Shown here piece by piece: positions 43,449-51,613 of a DNA stretch of 64,000 bases. Origin of the DNA: DASUNP01 sp963728545. Lineage in GTDB: Bacteria > Acidobacteriota > Blastocatellia > UBA7656. Location of the stretch: contig CAVSKO010000002.1 of the NCBI GenBank assembly GCA_963728545.1, forward strand, positions 1,674,001-1,738,000, read 5' to 3'. How positions within the stretch are numbered: the stretch's first letter is position 1; each line of letters opens with the position of its first letter. Made by a program: the position numbers and the translations under genes. Below the pieces are notes generated by a model that did not search any database, was not told the origin of the DNA, and saw nothing but the letters and a program-made list of their open reading frames with translations.

Positions 43449-46400
43449 TCACACCTCCGGAAAAACGGGCTTCTCTTCCTCGGATAGGATTTGATCACAG
43501 AGCTTTATTGCGGCGTCCCGCAGTTGTTCCGGTAATTCTGAAAACTCGCGCCGACCCTCGGCAAGGGCTCTAAGCACCGCGCTCATCAATGGCCAAATTG
43601 CCTCATCATTTCTTCCGTCCATTAACTCCGCCATCTGCGTCCCATACCCTTGCTTTACTGCATCAGAGAACTGCGGTCGGTAATCCTTCCAACTCTGTAT
43701 AAAATCCTCGCCACTCTTCTGGGTGAACCAGGTCTTAAAAATGGGTGTAGCCTCAGCCCACGCACCCCGTCGGATTAAGATGGCAGCCAGGGTATGCAGC
43801 GCATTTTGATCGTCAGGCGCCAGGCTTACACTTCGCCTGATCAGCCTCTCCGCTTCATCTAAATTCTCGCCCGTGAGATATATATTCCAAGCCAGCGAAT
43901 TAAGTGTATCGGCATCGTCAGGGGTGTTTACGAGCACGTCTTGCCAGACTTTGCGGACCTCTTCCGTCAGGTTGAGGCGCTCAAGCACCATCCCTAGTCT
44001 GACAAGAACCGCCGCCGTCTCCTCTTTATTAAAGTAGCGTTTCTTTTCCATTATTTCTAAAGTACGGCGATATGCCTTTTCCGCCTCTGAGAGCTTGTCA
44101 GGTCGAGTCTCAAGTAATTGGGCATAGAAGTAGTGAAAGTTTTCGGATTCGTCCCTGTTCGCGAGGCCCGCAAGTAACGTCTGCTCAGCCTCTTCATACT
44201 TGCCCAGATGTGCGCCAAGGATGTGACTCAGGAAGTTGCGCGGCCTCTCATCGTCAGGATCGGCTTCAATGATGCCGCGACAGTATTTTTCCGCTTCTTC
44301 GTACTGCCGCGCGTTATGCAATATCCAGTAATAGCTTTCGTTCCATTCCTCAATCGGGATCAGGCCCAGACGGGCTGCCCAGGCGCGCGCGCTCTCGGCG
44401 ACCGGTATTACCGATTCCGACTGTCCGAGTTTGTCAACGGCTGTGAAGTAGGAGCGGGCTACCGTGTAAGGCTCCGGCACGGCGTCACCGAACACTTCAA
44501 GCGCCCGGACGAATCGGGTAACGGCTTCGGCATAGCGATCATTTTCCGTGAGAGCAAGGGCGGCTACAAGGTCGAGACTGGCCTGCTCTCGGTCAGTCCA
44601 GTTACTTGTCCGCTGTTTTTCAAGCCAGGAGACAGCTTCAAGGGTGTCATGCCGCCCCCACGTAGACCCCCATCTGTCCCACACAGGATCGGCAAGCATT
44701 TTCCGTATGTTCTTGCCGCGCATTCGCGCAGGCCGTATCTCTAAGGCGATTTCTAGAAGCTCGCTCAAATCCTGGCCTGCCGCCATGAAGGTAACCAGCG
44801 TGCGGATAAAGTCAGGGTACGCGTCCTCCATATGCAGCCATGCAAGTATATTGAGTCTCTCCAATTCCCAATCGTGGCGCAGGGGCTCGTCCGCCGCCTC
44901 GTCTTCCGGGCGTGTCTGTTCCAGAGCATCAAGGAGACTCTGGGCGATCTGCTTGATTCTAACGGGCGGCTCTTTATGCCAGTGGCGGCGTAAGTACTCG
45001 CGAACTGTCGGGTGTAGGTCGCCATCAGACAGCAACGCATACCGCTGCGCCAGCTCGCGCAGGCGGTATGTAGAATCTGCGGTGCCCCAAAAGTAGCCGA
45101 GAGTATCTACGTTAGCGCGACGTAGCAGAGCCAGGGCCGTAATGTCTCGCAGTTCGTCCGCCACTTCGGTCCTATTTTCCAGGTGTAACAGGAAACGCCC
45201 CGCGACAACTTCAGTGACTTTTCGTACGGCCCGATTCTGGTCTATTTCGTCACCGGAATTCCAATCTAAAGAGGTGAGTTCGAATAGGACCGTGTCGGGC
45301 GGCTCCCCCCAATGCAGGCCTAGCAGGGTTCCGAACGCCAGCGGGACGCCGAGAGTTACTCTGTGTAGCACATTAGCCAATTCAAAATCATCGGGCAGAG
45401 GACGGTCCGGTCTTGCCGCCGCCGCGCGCGCGAGCGCTTCGTCCAGTTCTCCGACAGTGAAGCGGACATCCTCATTGAATGGGGTTATGCGAAGCCGCGT
45501 CGCATCAACAGAGTCTTGCCAGCCGCCACGGTCGCCCGGCCGCTTGTAGGGGTCTGGGCTCTGCCGGCTGCCCACCAGCACAAGCAGCGGCGTGCGCCCA
45601 TCCAGGAGTGGATACAATAGACGGCGCAACCACGAGTGCAATGCCGCCGACAGTAATTCACAGGTGTCGAGGACCAGCATCAGTGGAGTGTCTGATGTAG
45701 AGAGCGAACGTATACAATTCCTCAGCGTATCCGACAACAGGCCGCACGGTCGCTCAACTGAATCATTGTCCCTTCCCAGCTCTTCCGCCCAGGATTCGAA
45801 CAACCCTCCGTCGGCGTTGTCGAAACGGAGTTGACACGCGCGATACTGCTTCAAAACTTCTGCGAGCTTCTCCGGATTATCCGACCATTCCTTCCTGTCT
45901 CGAAGCAACTGCTCCAGTAGCCGTATGCGTTTAAATGTTGTCCCACTGCCGCCGGATAATAATGCGTTAGGCGTCACCTGTGGTATGAAAGACTGTAACC
46001 AGTTCGGGCCATACGACTGGAGGAGAAGAAGCGCCTCATCGAGTTCGTCGTGAAGCTGTCGGTGCCGCTCCCAGGAATCCGCGACCTTGCGCTCCGCCTC
46101 CCAATATGAGTCCAATTTCTCGACGCCATAAAGGTGCGCGAGACGGTAAGCTATCGCGTTAAAGAGTTCGCGCGGGTTATTCGGCGGGGTGTTGGCCGGC
46201 TGGTGCCAGTCCGGCAGATGCCAGTCTATTAACGCCACTTTCGGCGGTCTATCGCGAGACTCGGCCTCTATACAAGCCTTTCGCAAGAACCAGCTTTTGC
46301 CCATACCGCCGAAGCCGTGTAGCCAGACGATCTGGACCTCGCCGCCGCGACCGAGCCTTACGGAAGTACGCTGCCCGGAACGCGAAAGCAGGCCATCTAA

Positions 46401-47684
46401 CGCATCGTCGAGATCACGCAGCAAGTTCTCGCGGCCGATAAAATGGCGGCGAAACTGCGCCCCGGAGTCTAACATAGGCGCTCGGCCGACGTCAGGGCGG
46501 CGGGGCGAAGCGGGCACAGGCAAAATAATAACTTCCAAGTCCTTTCTATCATCGCCGACCTTGGGACTGGACGTCTGGCGCAGTCGTTCAAAATCCTGAG
46601 GCCCTGTCCCTTCGTCTCTCAGTCGAGGGTCAGGCGTAAAGGATTGATCCCTATCGAATTGGACCGTGTTACTGGCCCGTCGCACAGCAAGGCGCGGCCA
46701 GACGCGTATAGTCCCCCGTTGCGCGCCATCGGGTAATTCGATCCGGCAGGCCGCGTATGCATGTATGCGCTCGACTTTTTTCTTCCGGTCTGTCTCCAGG
46801 CCGAAGAGTGAGCCGCCGAGCAATAACCGCCTGGCCCGGGACCAGCCCAGGCTCCGCGTCTCTGCCATGCCCACGTGCATATGACCACAGAAGTGGGCGG
46901 CGAAGCGGCCCTCCCGGTCTATAAGCGCTTCGAACACGTCTGTCCGGTTAGCGGGGGCAAGCCAGTCCGGCGGTTGATGCGTCATAAGCACGCAAGCGTC
47001 TAGATTCTCTTCGAACCAGGCATCGCCTTTACCGTCGCACGCCTCGATAAACTGACGCGAATCAATGGCGAGCTTGCCTTCGTAGTCGTCTGCGGTTAGT
47101 TGCAGAAAGGTGGTGTTGAGGCCTACCACTCCGAGGCGCGCGCCTTCTTTTTCCAGCACGGCCGAAAAGTCTCCGGGCATCAGGCCGCCGTGTAAATTAA
47201 AATCTTTGCGGCCCTTGCTGCGAAGCTGCCAATCTTTCCACCAGGATTGATAGCCCTGGAACGATTCCTCAATTACCTGCCGATAGCGGCCAGCTTGATT
47301 TGGGTTCATCAGATCATTCCAGACCTTTTCACGGTTGGGGGTTTCAGCGAGGTCCTTCAGTATGAGGACTTCCGGCTGGTCAGGGTCAGCAGGCCGTACC
47401 AGGTCATGGTCGCCTGGTACGGCGAGAAAGATCGGATCCGATGATCCATACGTCTTTAGTCGCCGCAACAATTCATCGAGCAATTTATTCAAGCCCTGAT
47501 ATTCCTCTGCCCTGCCGCGTTGGGTTAAGTCACCGGAAAAGAGTACCAAATCAAAGCTGCCGATCCAGCCGTGCAACTTTTCCAGATCATTAAAGAAGTC
47601 GGCCCGAACACTGGGGAATAAACTGTCTTGATTCTCTAAACCATAGTGCAGGTCGGTCAGATGAAGAATGTTGAAAGTTGCCAT
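43449..47684 (-). CDS. Metallophosphoesterase - STAND NTPase - TPR protein
   Basis: A 1411-residue protein. Residues 1-330 form a calcineurin-like phosphoesterase: LHLTDLHYG (Asp11, His13), LFSGDLTQRG, VPGDHDLV, VLMTHQPPDWL and HFCGHMHVG, i.e. all five metal motifs (GDHD in place of GNHD). A STAND/NACHT-type P-loop ATPase follows, with Walker A GFGGMGKS (457-464) and Walker B LMLVLDTCELLS, then a winged-helix-like region. The C-terminal ~400 residues are TPR/helical repeats (AEKYCRGIIEADPDDERPRN, LNSLAWNIYLTGENLDEAER). The order effector-NTPase-sensor repeats matches bacterial NLR-like antiviral ATPases, some of which use nuclease or phosphoesterase effectors. It is a single gene convergent with the oxidase operon. 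Activation by phage proteins is inference. Confidence 0.85.
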   Translation of the reverse strand: MATFNILHLTDLHYGLENQDSLFPSVRADFFNDLEKLHGWIGSFDLVLFSGDLTQRGRAEEYQGLNKLLDELLRRLKTYGSSDPIFLAVPGDHDLVRPADPDQPEVLILKDLAETPNREKVWNDLMNPNQAGRYRQVIEESFQGYQSWWKDWQLRSKGRKDFNLHGGLMPGDFSAVLEKEGARLGVVGLNTTFLQLTADDYEGKLAIDSRQFIEACDGKGDAWFEENLDACVLMTHQPPDWLAPANRTDVFEALIDREGRFAAHFCGHMHVGMAETRSLGWSRARRLLLGGSLFGLETDRKKKVERIHAYAACRIELPDGAQRGTIRVWPRLAVRRASNTVQFDRDQSFTPDPRLRDEGTGPQDFERLRQTSSPKVGDDRKDLEVIILPVPASPRRPDVGRAPMLDSGAQFRRHFIGRENLLRDLDDALDGLLSRSGQRTSVRLGRGGEVQIVWLHGFGGMGKSWFLRKACIEAESRDRPPKVALIDWHLPDWHQPANTPPNNPRELFNAIAYRLAHLYGVEKLDSYWEAERKVADSWERHRQLHDELDEALLLLQSYGPNWLQSFIPQVTPNALLSGGSGTTFKRIRLLEQLLRDRKEWSDNPEKLAEVLKQYRACQLRFDNADGGLFESWAEELGRDNDSVERPCGLLSDTLRNCIRSLSTSDTPLMLVLDTCELLSAALHSWLRRLLYPLLDGRTPLLVLVGSRQSPDPYKRPGDRGGWQDSVDATRLRITPFNEDVRFTVGELDEALARAAAARPDRPLPDDFELANVLHRVTLGVPLAFGTLLGLHWGEPPDTVLFELTSLDWNSGDEIDQNRAVRKVTEVVAGRFLLHLENRTEVADELRDITALALLRRANVDTLGYFWGTADSTYRLRELAQRYALLSDGDLHPTVREYLRRHWHKEPPVRIKQIAQSLLDALEQTRPEDEAADEPLRHDWELERLNILAWLHMEDAYPDFIRTLVTFMAAGQDLSELLEIALEIRPARMRGKNIRKMLADPVWDRWGSTWGRHDTLEAVSWLEKQRTSNWTDREQASLDLVAALALTENDRYAEAVTRFVRALEVFGDAVPEPYTVARSYFTAVDKLGQSESVIPVAESARAWAARLGLIPIEEWNESYYWILHNARQYEEAEKYCRGIIEADPDDERPRNFLSHILGAHLGKYEEAEQTLLAGLANRDESENFHYFYAQLLETRPDKLSEAEKAYRRTLEIMEKKRYFNKEETAAVLVRLGMVLERLNLTEEVRKVWQDVLVNTPDDADTLNSLAWNIYLTGENLDEAERLIRRSVSLAPDDQNALHTLAAILIRRGAWAEATPIFKTWFTQKSGEDFIQSWKDYRPQFSDAVKQGYGTQMAELMDGRNDEAIWPLMSAVLRALAEGRREFSELPEQLRDAAIKLCDQILSEEEKPVFPEV

Positions 47685-47788
47685 AACGATTATGCCCCTA
47701 TACCCTTTGTCGTGATCTGAGCAGCAGCTTGTTCAATACTGAAATTAAAAGAATGCCGATTAATATGTCAATAAGCATAAAGCCTGCT

Positions 47789-47827
47789 AAACTCGCTTCG
47801 CGCCTCCGGTGAATGTGTTTGTTAGGC
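47789..47827 (-). other. attC right half-site (reverse type)
   Basis: CTCGCTTCGCGCCTCCGGTG followed by AATGTGTTTGTTAGGC, ending at GTTAGGC (47821-47827). It matches the reverse-type right arm; no left arm is present in the 100 bp upstream. It lies 176 bp beyond the 3' end of the DUF6624 gene, as a decayed cassette would show. The rest of 47685-48002 contains no gene. Confidence 0.6.
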
Positions 47828-48002
47828 GAGTGTCTGATGCGAGTGCGGCAATCATAGGGTTGCCCATCAGATGGCGAGCACCGGCACGAGAGCGTGGCAG
47901 TGCATAGTGAGACAGCGTTGAGATAAGTGCGTCACATTCTTATGGGGAAAGTACCTTCTGATCAATCCGGTATCCCGGATCATCCATGGTTTGCATTTAT
48001 AA

Positions 48003-48611
48003 TTATTCCCGCCAACCTACAGCGCGAGCCCATTCCTCCATCTCTTCGCGCCTCTTAGTCAGGTCTTCTGGCGGCTGCTCATTACTCTGCTTTATTGCTG
48101 CTCGCTTCTGTCTAATATCCTCTTCCAACCTCATTAACCCTACTGCCTGCCGCCTCTCGTCCACCTCCGCTTCATCTTCAATCTCAGGGTATGGACTCAT
48201 TTCTCCATTCTCGTCCCAGTCAAACTGAGTTCCGTAGAGTTGTTGCTTGCCTTCAAACAACCTGATTCGATCTTCCAGCATTGCTACTTGCCATAACTGA
48301 GCTTCGCCCTGTTCTGCGGCTTCTCTCATTAACTTCAATGCCTGCCTTTGAACATCAGGTTCTGCAATTGCGTGTTGAGCAATCAACCAGGCGGCTTCTG
48401 CCCCATCCTCGCCTACGAGGCTGCGCCCAGGCCAGCCATGCTCTTGCATTATTTTAAGCAAGCCTTCGGCGTTACTTTTATGTACCTGTTGCATTCTGGG
48501 ATGGTAGCCTTCAAACAGCGAGCCGTCCGCAGCCAACTCTTCCCGAAGTGACAAATCCTCTGCTGCCATAGCAAGGAGAACCTGGCGGAGTTGGTCATCT
48601 CGCGGAATCAT
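48003..48611 (-). CDS. DUF6624-family protein
   Basis: A 202-residue protein read from ATG 48611 (MIPRDDQLRQVLLAM...). The open frame extends to 48677 but the extension runs through an attC remnant. GYHPRMQQVHKSNAEGLLKI, HGWPGRSLVGEDGAEAAWLI, AIAEPDVQRQALKLM and QQLYGTQFDWDENGE match the DUF6624 pattern (Trp-Pro, Gly-x-x-Ala-Ala-Trp, Gln-x-Tyr-Gly-Thr-Gln). The C-terminal 50 residues are a charged helix. Family function is unknown. Flanked by attC remnants on both sides, it is probably an old minus-strand cassette. Confidence 0.8.
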   Translation of the reverse strand: MIPRDDQLRQVLLAMAAEDLSLREELAADGSLFEGYHPRMQQVHKSNAEGLLKIMQEHGWPGRSLVGEDGAEAAWLIAQHAIAEPDVQRQALKLMREAAEQGEAQLWQVAMLEDRIRLFEGKQQLYGTQFDWDENGEMSPYPEIEDEAEVDERRQAVGLMRLEEDIRQKRAAIKQSNEQPPEDLTKRREEMEEWARAVGWRE

Positions 48612-48620
48612 ATGAAGTTT

Positions 48621-48656
48621 GCTTCGCGGGCCTCCGCTACATGCGCGGCGTAAGGC
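48621..48656 (-). other. Decayed attC right half-site
   Basis: GCTTCGCGGGCCTCCGCTAC continuing ATGCGCGGCGTAAGGC resembles the reverse-type right arm CTTCGCGGCCTCCGCTGCAT, but the core is altered (CGTAAGGC for TGTTAGGC). It directly precedes the DUF6624 start. Confidence 0.45.
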
Positions 48657-48722
48657 AATAGCCCGTGACCGGCACATCCAGTTTATCTATGCTTCAGCTC
48701 TCTTTAACCCCGTAGCTGAACT

Positions 48723-49049
48723 CTAGAAAGTCATAGTCTCTTCCTCCGCAATCAGGAAGATCGGCCTACCTCCGCTCGAAATTGAAATAGCATGTGCTAC
48801 GGCTTCCTGTGCACCTGCAGACGCCGCCGATTCTTTCAGCGCTTCTATTGATGGAAAGTGTAGCTCGGCGATCCGGTAAAAGGGCGGGGTCTGACCGTCC
48901 GGAGTGCCAACGACTTTAGTTGCTACAAATTTTGTAATGCCTTTGATCTTTTCTTTAGCCATCGGCACATGATCTTCAACATAAGCTTTTTCAAAGGCAT
49001 CTACATCCGCCGGGAAGGGGTACATAACTATCAGTTTTGTTTCGGCCAT
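48723..49049 (-). CDS. EthD-domain protein
   Basis: A 108-residue protein with GGAGG before ATG 49049. It begins with KLIVMYPFPADVDAFEKAYV, then EDHVPMAKEKIKG with the conserved HVP, and ends GGRPIFLIAEEETMTF, the compact ferredoxin-like dimeric barrel of EthD/dabb proteins. These are small oxygenase- or isomerase-related enzymes, often unassigned. Its neighbour is a cupin gene in the same direction, suggesting a two-gene unit. The substrate is unknown. Confidence 0.85.
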   Translation of the reverse strand: MAETKLIVMYPFPADVDAFEKAYVEDHVPMAKEKIKGITKFVATKVVGTPDGQTPPFYRIAELHFPSIEALKESAASAGAQEAVAHAISISSGGRPIFLIAEEETMTF

Positions 49050-49141
49050 ATATCCTCCGATTGTGTTGTGAGATTGTGACTGTATCTGATTGAGCTATAC
49101 ACGGGTGATTCTTTAGTCTTATCTATGAAAGCATCCTCTAT

Positions 49142-49498
49142 TTATTTCGTGTACTGATCTGCCCCCAGAAAGTGCAGCGACACATAAGGCTCCTCACCTA
49201 TTACCCAGCTGTCGTGCGCAACGGGCGGCACATAAAAGACTGTGCCCGGCTCAAGCTCGTGCACTTCTCCGTCTTTCATGGCTGCCGCCGCTCTGCCTGA
49301 GATCACCATCCCGACGTGCTCCACCTCGCAGAATAAAGTCCCTGCCGTGGGGCTTACGTGTTGTGACCACTTCCATCCCGGCTCATATGTAGCCCTGCCT
49401 ATGGTCATACCTCCGATCCTGATGATCTCAAATCTCCCTTTCTCAAACAGGCGTACTTCATCAGGGTCGTCGAATCTCTTCAATATTACTTCTAACAC
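49142..49498 (-). CDS. Cupin-domain protein
   Basis: A 118-residue single cupin. Metal-site motif 1 is loosely represented by GWKWSQHVSPTAGTLFCEVE plus HVGMVISG, and motif 2 by ELEPGTVFYVPPVAHDSWV. The spacing of strands and the PPVAHD turn fit the cupin fold. It probably binds a divalent metal and a small ligand. Start ATG 49498 lacks a strong ribosome site (GATGGGAGAGAAACGGTGTT just upstream). It is in line with the EthD gene. Confidence 0.85.
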   Translation of the reverse strand: MLEVILKRFDDPDEVRLFEKGRFEIIRIGGMTIGRATYEPGWKWSQHVSPTAGTLFCEVEHVGMVISGRAAAAMKDGEVHELEPGTVFYVPPVAHDSWVIGEEPYVSLHFLGADQYTK

Positions 49499-49520
49499 CG
49501 TTTCTCTCCCATCAGATAAT

Positions 49521-50510
49521 TTAGCTAAACTCCCGACCTTGTTGGGATGCTATATCTTCAATTTGTGATCTTAGCTTTTCTTTAAAATCCACCTGCGACT
49601 CCCAAAATATAGTCGGAATATCTGTAACATCAAAAGGTAACTCTGTACCTTTATATGCCGTCACGATAACAGGTTTATCAAGTCCTTGAGCGTAACCCAA
49701 CTCGTAATAAACATTTGGTTTCGATTCCGACAGATCTACAATTACGAATGCAGACCTTTTGATGCCCGCGAAAATCCCTGGAATAATTCTTCCCATATCA
49801 TTCTGTTGATCGATCCGGTTAGCTTCATATTGGAACTCCTTGCATATCTCTTGAAAAGTGGCCAGCGCATCCTTAAAAATTGGCTTTTCGGTAAATGACA
49901 TAATAATGAACACGCGACGGGAGGAGGTTATCCTCTCCGCAAGCGAGACAACATCATGCGCGAGGTTCTTCCACTCAGACTCTCCCGGGACCTGATTCAA
50001 TACTTCAAAGTGAGAAGGCTCTATGCGTCCCTCGTATTTACCACCTTGAACCAGCTTGATCTCTTCCTTATATATGTCGGCTGCCATGCCCCCGAATGCC
50101 GTTACCGGAAGGATTGGTTTATTGGCAATTCGAGCCCAATTCGCCGCTCGTGCAGTCCCTTCCCATCCGCCCACGAGGATTACAGCGTCAGCTATTTTTA
50201 TTGGCTCCGGTATATATAAGTCCAACCCATCTAGATTCCAGTTAGATAATTGAGAGCGCAAAACAGTACCGAAGTTATGAATCGGCTGCTTTCCTGAAAG
50301 GACATAGCTCTTAATCCGTTCCTTAGGATCTATTCCACCTTCTCTTAATTGATCGTAGGCCCCCTGCGCCGCAAATTTGTCAAAGCTGGTTTGGCAACCA
50401 TTTATCAGGACGTGTCCTTCGCTTGCGATTTGTGCCCCAAGCAGCTTTGCGAATTCTTCCGCTCCCGGCCAGGCATCTTCGACGCCGCCAGCCACTAAAA
50501 CTTTCTTCAT
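49521..50510 (-). CDS. SLOG domain fused to a deoxyribosyltransferase/TIR-like domain
   Basis: A 329-residue protein; GGAGG precedes ATG 50510. Residues 1-165 are SLOG/LOG-like Rossmann: KKVLVAGGVEDAWPGAEEFA, IASEGHVLINGC and DAVILVGGWEGTARAANWA. Residues ~195-320 are a nucleoside 2-deoxyribosyltransferase/TIR-like domain: RRVFIIMSFTEKPIFKDAL, a YEANRID strand, FVIVDLSESKPNVYYELGYA with the conserved Asp and Glu, and KPVIVTAYKG. SLOG domains sense nucleotide signals (for example in Thoeris ThsA) and NDT/TIR-like domains cleave nucleotides, so signal-gated NAD or nucleotide hydrolysis is plausible. That is inference; the gene is monocistronic. Confidence 0.8.
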   Translation of the reverse strand: MKKVLVAGGVEDAWPGAEEFAKLLGAQIASEGHVLINGCQTSFDKFAAQGAYDQLREGGIDPKERIKSYVLSGKQPIHNFGTVLRSQLSNWNLDGLDLYIPEPIKIADAVILVGGWEGTARAANWARIANKPILPVTAFGGMAADIYKEEIKLVQGGKYEGRIEPSHFEVLNQVPGESEWKNLAHDVVSLAERITSSRRVFIIMSFTEKPIFKDALATFQEICKEFQYEANRIDQQNDMGRIIPGIFAGIKRSAFVIVDLSESKPNVYYELGYAQGLDKPVIVTAYKGTELPFDVTDIPTIFWESQVDFKEKLRSQIEDIASQQGREFS

Positions 50511-50590
50511 GGCTACACCTCCACAATAGATGAATCAATTCTACGCAAAGTGCATCTTATGGTACTTTATTAACCCGATCAAGGTAAGCA

Positions 50591-50683
50591 CTGAACGACT
50601 TGAATCAGCGATGCGCGGCACATAACTCTGGTGGAAGCATATGAAACTCATTTGCCGCTCTCCGCTGCATGCAGTTGTTAGAT
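50591..50683 (-). other. Degenerate attC site (reverse type)
   Basis: CTGAACGAC (left, altered core) to GTTAGAT (50677-50683), with arms AATCAGCGATGCGCGGCA and TGCCGCTCTCCGCTGCATGC pairing. It ends 12 bp from the stop of the minus-strand lipoprotein gene, the expected cassette position. Confidence 0.65.
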
Positions 50684-50694
50684 AGAATTATTTG

Positions 50695-51567
50695 TCACCA
50701 ACCGGTTGAAAAGAGGTTCAAGGCCGCTTTTATCCCGCATCTCTGAAAACGATTATAGGCTTCGGCTGCTCGCCTGCGAACCCCTTCTCCCCCCTCGCCG
50801 AGAACCCAACCATCAATCCCCGATTTCAAAACGTACGCCTCCGGGGCCATCAATCCTGTTGTCCATAACAGTGGGTTTGCGCCAGACCTGCTGACTGCTT
50901 CTCGAAAATATGTCTTGCTCGCGCAAGCAAGGATCATCACATCACGTTTGCCCCCATCGGCCTTTTGAGGATAGTCACTGAGGGAAAAGTCCATCAATCC
51001 ATCATGCCCCACGTAAGCTATTAAATCGGCCCCTGCCCCGGCATTCAAAGAGAATCGTTTCGAGTTATGATTCACATCGATAACTTCGTTTTCTGTGCCT
51101 GCGGCGAATCTCAGGAAGTCAATCGTAGTCTGCTTTATCTCCCTCCCGCGATATGCGTCGGCAACGATAAAATAATCTTTATCCCTGTGTTTAAAGATAA
51201 CGCGTTCGAGGACTGCCGGCTTGGGATTTTGAAGACTTGTAATTGTGACCCAATCATTAGATTTCTTGAAATAGTTCTTAACGCCGAAAGCTGCGCCCCA
51301 ATAGAGATTATTGCCCGGGTCATCGCCATTGCCTATTCTCGCAGGTACCGGAACAATTCCTTGATACTGGTTGTCACAAAGAGCCACGACAACATGGATG
51401 AGTTTCCCCGGATTCTGAATAGAAGTGCGATTGGTTGGGACAGGGCTGCTTTCGTTGCGACTTGCTTCTAGCTGAGAAGCGTTTACGTTGGCAGTTTGGC
51501 CGGTCCTGGTGTTGCAGCCGAAGCAAGTGAGGATAGAGATCAAAAAAAGTAAGCCAAGATTTTTCAT
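50695..51567 (-). CDS. Caspase-like-fold lipoprotein, unknown family
   Basis: A 290-residue protein with a lipoprotein signal (LGLLFLISILTCFGC, Cys18). After a Ser/Asn-rich linker the domain begins KLIHVVVALCDNQYQGIVPV and contains ADLIAYVGHDG with His188 and DVMILACASKTYF with Cys215. The hydrophobic strand-His-Gly and strand-Ala-Cys arrangement resembles the His/Cys dyad of clan CD (caspase/CHAT/C11) proteins, though spacing is short and no family name could be given. It is probably anchored in a membrane and faces the periplasm. The attC remnant at its 3' end suggests it was a cassette. Confidence 0.6.
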   Translation of the reverse strand: MKNLGLLFLISILTCFGCNTRTGQTANVNASQLEASRNESSPVPTNRTSIQNPGKLIHVVVALCDNQYQGIVPVPARIGNGDDPGNNLYWGAAFGVKNYFKKSNDWVTITSLQNPKPAVLERVIFKHRDKDYFIVADAYRGREIKQTTIDFLRFAAGTENEVIDVNHNSKRFSLNAGAGADLIAYVGHDGLMDFSLSDYPQKADGGKRDVMILACASKTYFREAVSRSGANPLLWTTGLMAPEAYVLKSGIDGWVLGEGGEGVRRRAAEAYNRFQRCGIKAALNLFSTGW

Positions 51568-51613
51568 ATAGAGATTAGACGCCGAGGGGGCTGAATTGTT
51601 CCAGCCAACGGCT

